Shown one piece after another: positions 42,929-51,500 of a DNA stretch of 64,000 nucleotides; within the stretch, counting starts at the first letter, position 1; each line of letters opens with the position of its first letter. Location: the NCBI RefSeq assembly GCF_000192795.1, contig NW_007360605.1, forward strand, positions 134,485-198,484. The letters are read 5' to 3'. The notes beneath the pieces are model-generated. The model did no database searches, was not told the DNA's origin, and saw only the letters and a program-made list of their open reading frames with translations. This DNA comes from Vavraia culicis subsp. floridensis. Taxonomy: Eukaryota > Microsporidia > Pleistophoridae. A program made the translations under genes and the position numbers.

Positions 42929-43234
42929 ATGCTAGACAAAAACGATATAGTGCAATACGAATGCATACAGGACAAGGGCCCGCTCCGCAAATTTGAAAGA
43001 ACCGCGTATCCTCGCCTGATCACATACTCGTGCCCAAATAACATCCATGTGCTGATCACTAAAGACAAGAACTACGAGTTTTTGAAACGGAGTGGCCTGG
43101 TCCGGAAGAACGAACCTTTTCTGCGAGTTTCAGGTGAGGAGGTATCCCTTCCGTTCAGCTTTAAATTTGTTGAGGCATGTGATGACACGCCGTATTTGGC
43201 TATTATCACAAGGCTGAAGGACAGGAAACATTAA
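42929..43234 (+). CDS. Small hypothetical protein next to tRNA-Glu
   Basis: A 101-residue protein opening MLDKNDIVQYECIQDKG, with an alpha/beta-looking middle (RLITYSCPNNIHVLITKD) and an end of SFKFVEACDDTPYLAIITRL. It has no signal peptide or membrane helix, and two cysteines. It starts 62 bp after the tRNA gene, and the spacer has TATATTTAAACAATTTTC. No family was recognised. The even amino-acid composition and normal codon use argue for a real gene. It could be a small RNA- or protein-binding subunit. Confidence 0.6.
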   Translation: MLDKNDIVQYECIQDKGPLRKFERTAYPRLITYSCPNNIHVLITKDKNYEFLKRSGLVRKNEPFLRVSGEEVSLPFSFKFVEACDDTPYLAIITRLKDRKH

Positions 43235-43500
43235 ATTATAGACGTTTTGTATTTTGCGCCTGGGCTGTTTCAGCGTTGTGGGAACTTTTGATAAATTGCG
43301 GAAAAGGAGATCGCCACCAAATTATGATCCCCTGATCACAGAACGGAGCGCCGCCCATATTTTTTCTGAGTCACAATCTTTTTACCAAGAGTACGTTTGT
43401 ATGTCTTCTCATGCCGCAACGCTTGAAAAGCGTATTTAGTTAAAAGTACCAGCCGTGCTCGTGTATTGAAGTTATTTCCTTTCGCCATATGAAACGGTAT
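43235..43500. other. Spacer before the 30-bp minisatellite
   Basis: Contains a rightward frame of 61 codons from a TTG with no start signal. Nothing was supported. Confidence 0.5.
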
Positions 43501-43695
43501 CTACGCACCGTGTTGCTGCTTTCATTTTAATATCGCACCGTGTTGCTGCTTTCATTTTAATATCGCACCGTGTTGCTGCTTTCATTTTAATATCGCACCG
43601 TGTTGCTGCTTCCATTTTAATATCGCACCGTGTTGCTGCTTTCATTTTAATATCGCACCGTGTTGCTGCTTTCATTTTAATATCACACTGTGTTG
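43501..43695. repeat. 30-bp minisatellite, six units plus a decayed seventh
   Basis: Units of 30 bp (core GCACCGTGTTGCTGCTTTCA) begin at 43501, 43531, 43561, 43591, 43621 and 43651. A degenerate piece starts at 43681. Units are nearly identical (one T-to-C change in the fourth, one altered 5' end in the first). Because 30 is a multiple of three, the leftward strand stays open and would encode tandem CDIKMKAATR decapeptides (frame 43472-43705 from the ATG). It sits in the promoter region of the gene at 43752. Confidence 0.95.
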
Positions 43696-43751
43696 CGGTA
43701 CACATCAATCGTTATGTTATTACTTTCAAGACCCACCATAATTTTTATCCC

Positions 43752-44255
43752 ATGTCCTTTCTTCTTTACATAAACAACCCATTCCAAGAGCACAGGACAA
43801 ATTTTGTGGATTTTCTCAAGCGCATCACCAAAACTACGCAAATACGGGTGTTTCAGATAGAAAACGACTTTCTTCCCTTCTATTTTTTGATATTCGAATC
43901 GAAAAACGATTTGCAGACTGCTCTTAATATTCTTGCTATCATCAAGCGGCAATTCATTGCTAACCTGGAGTTTTGCACTGAAAACAACCTGAAGGTGCAG
44001 GGCATGTGTCTGTCCAAAGGGCAGAGCGCCATATTAAAGGAATACGAAGCGTGTGTTAGTGAGAGCGGTGTGCTTGAAAAGTTTAAGGCCGAGCTGAACT
44101 GCAGCGAAAGCAGAGATCCGGAGGTAGAAATGTCAGAAATCTACAAAAGACTCCTCGAAAGCTGGACAGAGCAGGAAAAGGAGATTAAAGAAGAATTTTT
44201 TAAGAAGTTAAAGGCTTTTGAATCAAAACCAAAAAGGACCGTAGAAAAACACTGA
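43752..44255 (+). CDS. Hypothetical protein with helical C-terminus
   Basis: A 167-residue protein. The N-terminal ~75 residues alternate strands and helices (FLLYINNPF, IRVFQIENDFLPFYFLIFES, LQTALNILAIIKR), in an order like a small RRM-type fold but without RNP motifs. The C-terminal ~60 residues form a charged helix (EMSEIYKRLLESWTEQEKEI). The start is strong: AATTTTTATCCC directly precedes the ATG. The 30-bp minisatellite ends about 55 bp upstream. A ribosome-assembly factor with a degenerate RRM is one possibility, but nothing specific was recognised. Confidence 0.65.
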   Translation: MSFLLYINNPFQEHRTNFVDFLKRITKTTQIRVFQIENDFLPFYFLIFESKNDLQTALNILAIIKRQFIANLEFCTENNLKVQGMCLSKGQSAILKEYEACVSESGVLEKFKAELNCSESRDPEVEMSEIYKRLLESWTEQEKEIKEEFFKKLKAFESKPKRTVEKH

Positions 44256-44257
44256 AA

Positions 44258-44494
44258 ATGCCGTCGCCTTTGCAGAATAGGATTTGCTCTTTGGATGAGA
44301 CGGGTTTGCAAGACTGCAACCGACCAACGAAAAGTGCACATGAAGGTAAAGAAAGAGCTCAAAATAATAGCATTTGTCCCAGCAGACCAGAAAATGGTGT
44401 AAAATTAACTAAACATGCTTTTGGTGAAGAGTCCAAAATCACATGTAAGATATTCTTAGACCATTTTCAACGAGGAGATGAAGTAAAACCATGA
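44258..44494 (+). CDS. Doubtful small ORF two bases after the preceding stop
   Basis: A 78-residue polar frame (MPSPLQNRICSLDETGLQD ...) starting at an ATG two bases after the stop of the previous gene, with no A/T block or C-run of its own. If translated it would need re-initiation or an unseen promoter inside the upstream gene. It may be chance 3' sequence. Confidence 0.22.
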   Translation: MPSPLQNRICSLDETGLQDCNRPTKSAHEGKERAQNNSICPSRPENGVKLTKHAFGEESKITCKIFLDHFQRGDEVKP

Positions 44495-44756
44495 ATTGAG
44501 GGCCTCGCTACGGCATTTTGTGAGGTGATACAGCTTTCTGCATGGTATTTATGTGGTCAGCGCGTTCGTGTTATCATTGGTTGGTCCATGTACAGAATAA
44601 AGTGCATGCGATAGCCGTTCAAATGAGAAGATGCAGGTCTTCACAGCACCTCCTCGTTCACCGACAGAATGTCCAGCAACAAAACCGTGCGATTACCTCT
44701 GTTAACCACAAATATCGCCGAAAAGATGCCAAGATCACAGTAAATTTATTTTTTAT
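44495..44756. other. Convergent spacer
   Basis: No supported gene. A 72-codon ATG frame (44542-44760) runs into the end of CDC73 and has no start signal. Confidence 0.5.
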
Positions 44757-45590
44757 TTAAAACGATGAGCGTTTCAAATAATTCTCGATATCTCCCCAAA
44801 TTCTATCCATCAGCCTCAAATTCTTCGTTTCGTTTCCAACAAGCACATCTTCATACTCGTAATTGGTGTTGCAGATCCGCTGGTCAGCCGTGTGCACGAG
44901 GTAAACCGGACAGGACCATCTACGATGCCTGCTGAAGAACGCATCTGGTTGATTAACACCAAAGTTATCGTTTGTACCTGTCTCTTCGTACTTGTCCCTG
45001 TACATGTCGAGCAGCGAGTTAATTTGCCACTCACTTCCATCCAGAAACACAGCAACTACGTCTGCATTTATCGCGTTGTGCCATTTGACCAGAAATATAA
45101 ATTCGGCTGTGCATTTCTCCATTTTTCTCTTCAGCCTGCGCTCATTCACGAGTATAGTTGAGGTGTCCAGTGGCGGGTTTTTGAATGTGCCCGCTGTGAA
45201 CACGCCAACACAGTTAAAAATGTTTATCTTTGATGCATAGGAGGGAGGCACAAGGATCACATACTCCTTACGTACCACATGGTTTAAAATGAACCTGAAA
45301 TCGTATCGCAGATCAAACTTGTTCTTGTTGTACTTCTCGAGGGGATGTACGCTCTCTGACAGGTAGTACATCAATTTGCTGTCTACCGCCGGTATATCAT
45401 TCTCCATGGCAAGCTTGGCATATGTCTCGAACGGGCTCGTCTCGTGCTGCATATAAAACAGAACTTGCAGGAGTGTATAGGTGCTTTGTCCTATCTCTAT
45501 GTACTTGTTGTCGATTATCCTATTGTTAGATATTATCTTCTTGTCGGATATCACGTAACCGTCTGTGAGCAGCGATCGTAAAACATCCAT
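44757..45590 (-). CDS. CDC73: Paf1-complex subunit Cdc73 (parafibromin)
   Basis: A 277-residue protein carrying both conserved ends of Cdc73. The N-terminus MDVLRSLLTDGYVISDKKII and the later YTLLQVLFYMQHETSPFETY parallel parafibromin's LSVLRQYNI... and YTLDSILFLLNN. The C-terminal Ras-like domain (residues ~105-275) has EYVILVPPSYASKINIFNCV, the DVVAVFLDGSEWQINSLLDM core (family RVVAVFV.G..WQFK) and the final RIWGDIENYL. The long disordered middle of yeast (393 aa) and human (531 aa) Cdc73 is gone, leaving the two functional modules almost joined. The Paf1 complex travels with RNA polymerase II and promotes histone H2B ubiquitination and elongation. No other Paf1 subunit gene is in the window. 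Confidence 0.88.
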   Translation of the reverse strand: MDVLRSLLTDGYVISDKKIISNNRIIDNKYIEIGQSTYTLLQVLFYMQHETSPFETYAKLAMENDIPAVDSKLMYYLSESVHPLEKYNKNKFDLRYDFRFILNHVVRKEYVILVPPSYASKINIFNCVGVFTAGTFKNPPLDTSTILVNERRLKRKMEKCTAEFIFLVKWHNAINADVVAVFLDGSEWQINSLLDMYRDKYEETGTNDNFGVNQPDAFFSRHRRWSCPVYLVHTADQRICNTNYEYEDVLVGNETKNLRLMDRIWGDIENYLKRSSF

Positions 45591-46435
45591 GTGTCACCGA
45601 AAGGGTGTCCGCCTTATTTCGCTATAAAATCGATTTACAGAAAAACGGGATTGGGTGCAACGCTGCTTTCCCTGTGTTTTGCAACCAAAAATATTTGCTA
45701 GTCGTATAGAGATGAGCAAATGGACCGATAGGTTGTTTCTGACCAAGAACTGAAGAAACCGGCAATACGAGAGTACAAATGGAAGTAAGCTAACAAAAAA
45801 GATAAAGATTAACAAAAAAACCGCAATGCATTCTCGAACCGTGCAATGGTTCGGTATGTGTGAGAAGTAATCTGAGTATTTTACTTGTAATCCGAGATTA
45901 AAAGCGCAGAGCAGATAATCACAGCTGCACACATTGAAAATTATTCCGTGTACAAAACGGACTTTCCCTGTTTTATCCCTGCTATGCCACAGGAATGCCT
46001 TTGTGCTGTGCAAGGATGTTCATTTTGGATACCACATAGCGGTGGCATTGAAGGTTTCCCTGGTAAATTAAGAGGGATCAACATCCTATAAACTCATCTG
46101 CTAAAATAGCAGGTAAACCTAGTATTTGTACGTATACTTCATTTGAACCACTCGTTTACATTGCTGGGACAGTTTTACATGCTATTTTCTTATTTTATGA
46201 AAGCTGTTCAACATCGTTCGAATACTTCGTTTTCATCTATCCTTAGCGAGGAATGATCGAGGTACGCAAGTAAATTTACTATTTACTCGTATTTGCTGCT
46301 GCATGAGAATAAACAAATAATTTTATTGAAAATATTTATTTCATCAAATGTGAGACCAAGCAACCTAAAATTGTACCTACGTTTGACATCATGCATGCTA
46401 AACCGAGCTTACCATACACAAATCACCACGCCTCC
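45591..46435. other. Intergenic, no supported gene
   Basis: A 139-codon leftward frame (45594-46013) contains no ATG codon at all and is rejected. Otherwise AT-rich with no repeat or RNA. Confidence 0.6.
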
Positions 46436-46609
46436 TTATTCTTCTACGCCGTCCCGTTCTTCAAAAGGAGGCATACCATATTTGATCTTCAATCTAACAC
46501 GCTCTTCTGAAAAGCTATCGATAGGAGAAAATCTTGCAGGATGTGAATCTGTCTCTTTCTGATCTAGCGTGTACACTTTCTTCCCGTTTAAAATTCGGTG
46601 TTTCAGCAT
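46436..46609 (-). CDS. NOP10: H/ACA snoRNP protein NOP10
   Basis: A 57-residue gene. The product opens MLKHRILNGKKVYTL, matching the family start (MxL.Y.LN..G.RVYTL), continues with the hallmark HPARFSPIDSFSEERVRLKI (family HPARFSPDDKYS..RI..K) and ends in an acidic tail (EERDGVEE). NOP10 binds dyskerin/Cbf5 and is needed for H/ACA-guided pseudouridylation of rRNA and for 18S rRNA processing in the nucleolus. The length is close to the usual ~60-64 residues. It has both start elements: CCCC a few bases before the ATG and AAAATT-type blocks further up. Its presence implies that Cbf5, Gar1, Nhp2 and H/ACA guide RNAs exist elsewhere in the genome. Confidence 0.93.
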   Translation of the reverse strand: MLKHRILNGKKVYTLDQKETDSHPARFSPIDSFSEERVRLKIKYGMPPFEERDGVEE

Positions 46610-46650
46610 GCGGAGGGGTGGTACTCAAAAATGTATTTTAACAAAAATTC
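46610..46650 (-). promoter_or_regulatory. CCCC + AAATTT start signal of NOP10
   Basis: On the coding strand CCCC (46615-46618) lies six to nine bases before the ATG, with GAATTTTTG (46642-46650) upstream. This confirms the short frame as a real gene. Confidence 0.65.
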
Positions 46651-46861
46651 TACCGCGAAATCGCGTCTTTTTTTTAACCCGTACGTGTCCTTGTGTTGTT
46701 AAGGATTCATAAATCGTATTAAACATCAATTACTCATGTGCTAAGCCATCGGTACGCACTGTGATAGTTTACGTATTTTAAAGTCTTACAGTAAAGCATT
46801 TCTGATCTAGGAGAGCTGCCGCCGAAACTTATGATAAGCCTATGATGCATTCATTCTTCTC

Positions 46862-47194
46862 TTACACAATTATTGCTTTACTTGCTTTATTTTTGCATTC
46901 TTCCCTCACCGTTACAAACCCTACTATGTACAGAGGCGGTATCCTGTAAAATAAAATACGATTCCTTCTCAGAAGATCAATCACCTTCCCCTTGTAAAAT
47001 ATTGAAGCACTGCTTAACTGATCGGTATAACCTGTTCGCAGTTTAAAATATGAGTTAAACAAATGCCTTCCAGACAGTTGTGCGCCATTAAACCTTTTTA
47101 GATCTATTTTTGGTATTGTAATGGTGACCGCTGCCGTTTCCTTGTCACGCCATCGCCGGAAGGGGGCGTCCGAGCAATTTTGTGATAAAAATAA
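46862..47194 (-). other. Open frame of 110 codons without an ATG
   Basis: The frame stays open from 47194 to the stop at 46862 and reads like protein, for example VTITIPKIDLKRFNGAQLSG and LLRRNRILFYRIPPLYIVGF, but contains no in-frame ATG. A CCCCC-then-ATG signal lies inside it in another frame (CCCCC at 47164-47168; that ATG meets a stop after one codon). It may be a frameshifted or decayed gene, a gene with a non-AUG start, or chance. Confidence 0.3.
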
Positions 47195-48071
47195 TCAAAC
47201 ATTGCAGACCAGCATGCCCGACCAAGCCAACACCATGCCACAATATTTCATGTGATGCACACCGCGTTCGTGGCATGCTCTGGTTACGTATAGCATTGTG
47301 GTAAAATAATTTATCAACGCGTAAAAATCAATGTGATGCATTCGGACATGGACATAAAGGGCAAATAAAAACAAAAAATTTTGCTTTTGTTTTCGAGTAA
47401 ATTTTTCTTTTAGAATTACCCAAAGTTTATGACAAGTTTATCATCGAGTGTCTTATCAAGGCTTCAAATGGAAATATTGCGATATTTTGAATGAGTTGTG
47501 ACGCAATGTTACGATTGCATCGCTGATTGCGTAAAACATGCCAAAAAATGTTTTTAAGCTTCAACTCAGCACTAATGCTAGCATTCACCCTTGAAATATC
47601 CTAATGAAATTACGCTGCAGATAAGGGAACAAAATAAGATTGTTTGGAATGACTTAGTGTTTAAATGCGTGTCATATTACTTAGGTGTGCACCAAGAAAT
47701 CCCGCCATGGGCGTAATTTATCGGACAAAAGCGTTCTTACACCCTAGTATAATCTAAGCAGTAGTTCCGAATCAAATTGTGGGAGAAAATGCATTTTGAC
47801 ATGTCTGTTGAATGTGTGAAATCCTGATAGGGATGATAAATGGCGAGGCTAGCTTTATGTCATTCACGCACTATCAGATATATTCGCGGGTATTTTTCTC
47901 ATTTTATTGTCATACTTTCCGATTTACTCAACTTAAGATAGATTATAGCGCAATAGCCAAGTGCTTTCAGATGATACAAGAACATTCTTACAGAGTTTCC
48001 GGCTTGAAAACGGCTAATTACATTATTTTGTCACAAAGCATGGTTGTTCAAACCACGGACATCAATAAATT
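47195..48071. other. Intergenic 3' of the first homeobox gene
   Basis: A rightward ATG frame (47833-48165) runs into the antisense of the homeobox gene and has no A/T start block. It is left uncalled. Confidence 0.5.
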
Positions 48072-48503
48072 TTATTTAAAAGTGAAGAACATAAAGTTTT
48101 TCTGCTTCTCTTCTTCCTGGCAGAATTCTATTATTTCTATAAGCTTAAATGTGGGAATCTCATAGGAGTCTAACATCGCAACAGAGTCAATTTCTACGCT
48201 CTGCTCTGATCTGTGGTCGTTTTCCTTGTTATCAAGAGTCACTTTGTCTATAATACATGGCATTTTGCGGTTCTTTTGTCTCTTGTTCTGAAACCAGACT
48301 TGAATGGATCTATGTGGCAGACCAAGCAGCAGAGCCAGTTCCTCTCTTGTGTTGGTTGATGGAAAATCAGTGAGTTCATATACTTCTTGAAGCACTCTCT
48401 TCTGCAAAGAAGTCTTCCGTATTTTTTCTACACTAAACTCTCTTCGCTGGAAATTTCTCAATCTTAAAATGCCAATGATTGAATCGGCTAAAAGCTCCTT
48501 CAT
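48072..48503 (-). CDS. Homeodomain transcription factor 1
   Basis: A 143-residue protein with a typical 60-residue homeodomain at about residues 27-86: RKTSLQKRVLQEVYELTDFP (helix 1 and turn), STNTREELALLLGLP (helix 2) and HRSIQVWFQNKRQKNRK (recognition helix; homeodomain Trp48, Phe49, Gln50 and Asn51 all present). It has no three-residue TALE insertion. The C-terminal tail has a conserved-looking block YEIPTFKLIEIIEFC. The start at 48503 is preferred because AAATTTTTT lies 12 bases before it and the paralogue at 53.4 kb begins at the matching place; an ATG at 48536 would add 11 residues. Nuclear DNA-binding protein, targets unknown. Confidence 0.92.
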   Translation of the reverse strand: MKELLADSIIGILRLRNFQRREFSVEKIRKTSLQKRVLQEVYELTDFPSTNTREELALLLGLPHRSIQVWFQNKRQKNRKMPCIIDKVTLDNKENDHRSEQSVEIDSVAMLDSYEIPTFKLIEIIEFCQEEEKQKNFMFFTFK

Positions 48504-51500
48504 CTTTGTGGACTTAAAAAATTTCAGATTTGACATTAAATTCACATATAATCAGTTTATATAGTTTTTATTAAATGTGTAAATTACCAATCAGACATGA
48601 TATGAAAAGATTTAGGAAGCTGTCACAATAAAAAAACAAATCACCGCTTGAAATGGTAGTAAAAATTCGGGGCGAGATGACCCGTATGCTGGAAAAATAA
48701 TTGATAGCGCACCACGTCAATCGTAAAATGCAAGTGAAAATGAAGCAGTTATGAAGAAATGGAATGTAAATTTGTTGTTTTCATTTTCTGTTTCGGTTTT
48801 GAGACCACAATGTTAATTTTTAATTTTCTGGTTTGGGAACAAATAAGCAAATGATCGACTCACCGTATTGCAATGAAAAAGAAGCGTAATAAAAGATTTG
48901 CACTCCTATGTCCTTGATATATGTAATACCGCTTTCATACAACTCAATCTTGTCGGAAATAAATGGCACTGAGGAAAAGTTTGCAGAAATAAATTTCAGT
49001 CATATTACACATCAGCCAAAATAATAAACATAATTAACTGTAACATGACGTAGATCAATTATTAAGCAAGATCAAAATCTACCGATTGATGTTTGTTTTA
49101 CGTCACTCTTCATGAAATGAAACACTGTGCCGGTCATCAACTCCGACATTTGAGACCAATTTCTTGTCAAATATATTTACTTTCAAGTGTACTGTCACTT
49201 TATTAAGCTTTATTGTCAAAATTGATATTTTTTGACATTTCTACTGACCACTAAACGATGCCATGAATAGCCAAGCTTTTGGAAACCGATCCAGTGTAAA
49301 TATTTTCAAGTAATAAGTCGGTTTAGTAATACAAATTTTGGTGTATTAGATAGCAATAGGAAACAACAAAAAAATCTAATCAACAAATTGCATTGTTGGT
49401 TTCTTTTCGATTTTTATCCGCCTGATTTCATTATAATACACATAAATTAATTATAAATATACTTTTAGCTTATATGTGCACAATTACACTACCCAAGGAC
49501 CAAGCCTCCAAGTTAACATCCTGCTACTGAAAATTACAATTTTTTATGATACTGTGTATGGTAGGCGCGATCGCAATAATTGGTAAAATTACCCGGATCT
49601 TTCAAAACATGGAAAGAGGCTTTTAGCAGAAACTATTCGAAAAATCGGTCAACGATACGCACTGCAACGTGGAAGAAGAACAACCAGTTAAAGCGAACAA
49701 GAGAAATTGCCTGCAGGATTATTGAGAATAGCACACAAATTTCATGGAAACACTTGGGAAGGTGACGCATTGTCATTTGTCAATCATTCATTTTTTGCTG
49801 TGCGATTTTGACATTAAAAGACACATACGAGAAATCTTACTCATTTTTAGATGGTAATGTGTATAATCACTCACAAATATGTCGTTATAGAGTCAGCTAC
49901 CAGCGGTTATCTCATAAAAGATTTTTAACGATGATTTACAATTTTCAAAGCACGATTTGCCCAGCAAGTGCATATGTGAAATGTCTGGGCAGCAGACAAG
50001 TCGAATTTACACAAAACTAAATTGTGAAGCTAATTTTTTACTCATGGACTCGCAACTCAGACCAAAAATTTTATTTCTACGAACTAGATCATAGAAACAG
50101 TTCGGTATCGCATCGTAGATCGCTTTAATATATTCAAATTACAGATTTCTGCGCAAAATAAAACGAAATTATGTATTATTGATTCATTATACTCCTTATT
50201 TAGCAGTGTCATTTACCGGTTACAAATCTGGCCAAAAATAATTAAATTTTAAGTAAATAATTTAGTTTTGCAAAACACGACTTGAGCTTTAAAAGTGCCA
50301 AAATAATCGAATAAATGATTTTGTGTTGCTGAATGCTTACAGTTACGTTGTATCGTACGATAATTGTATCATAAAAGCGTATCGAGTGCTAGCATTATTC
50401 AAGTTATTATCCTATGTCGGTCTTGATTAGAATATTTTAATTAAACCAGTGGATATAAATAGTAAATTTGCTTTGTAAATGTTATTACGATGTGTAAATA
50501 GAGAGTTAATTCGAGGACATAATCGTAAATTAGGCGGTTAATTAGTTCGTGCTATCCCAATACCATTTAAAATTCCTAGAAGGGAATTAATAAAGAAGAT
50601 TACATATGAAAAAAATGAAAAAAATGCAAGACAGATTATGAGCTCTCTCCAACATACAAATTTACAACAACCGGCGAAACATCCAAGGCCACAATAATGG
50701 AGATAGTGACCAACTGAAATAGATTTGCGGTACTAACTGAGAAAGTCATGGTGAAAAAAGCACTCTTCGCTCATCTCTTCGACAAGTAAGATCGAGGTAA
50801 GTACCAGACATCATAATTAACCGTTTAATCCAAGAGACAAGCTCCCAGATACCGCAATGTGTAATTGAACATCAGAGGGCTAGCATAGAACCAAACATAC
50901 TCTTATCATAATGCTTCCTGAAAAATAATACAGGGCTGAGTTACTATTAAAGCGTAATCATTGAATTATTAGACTACTACAGGTGTTGTGTAGTAATAAT
51001 AGCATATAATACTTGAAAAGAACTTATTGCTGACAATCTGTGATTCACATACAGCTCTTCCAACGTACTGTCAAGCCCACCGGATGTAAAGTCGCTCAGT
51101 AGAGATTTTTGCAAGCTCGATTTATTAACCTCTTTACAGCTTGACGTGTGGTATTGCAGAACAAGCCGTATATTATCGTAATGTGTTTGTAATGTCGTTA
51201 TTATCTCATATCAGTCTCTCTTATAGTTTTATTGCATCAGATTTTCGTGTACAAGTCATTAAATATTAAATTTACCAGAGGTGCATAGATCGAAAGTATG
51301 ATTATTATAAGTTTGACTGGCATAATCTGCAAAGCCTTAATAAAAACAGAAAGTTATGATGTGATGCAGTCATTATTACACCAATTATGGCGATCAATTG
51401 CCAAAAATAACCTTAATAACGGTAAATTGTGCAGAATAGAACCAAAAAATTAGTTGTGGTGTTTTTAAATTAATCTATGCGGTTCGTGTGATGGTCGGGA

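Noticed and set aside
45594..46013. 139-codon leftward frame upstream of CDC73
   Set aside because: It contains no ATG codon and begins only at a TTG; composition is Cys/Phe/Leu-rich as in chance frames.
47833..48165. 110-codon rightward ATG frame overlapping the 3' end of homeobox gene 1
   Set aside because: The last part is antisense to a confirmed gene and there is no start signal apart from GGG at the ATG.
49580..49765. Frame resembling a Tc1-type helix-turn-helix (LKRTREIACRIIENS)
   Set aside because: Only a short similarity, starts at a non-ATG codon, no DDE residues and no inverted repeats nearby.
50765..50805. GGTAAGT motif suggesting a 5' splice site in the homeobox desert
   Set aside because: No adjoining exon-like frame or 3' splice signal; expected by chance in this much sequence.
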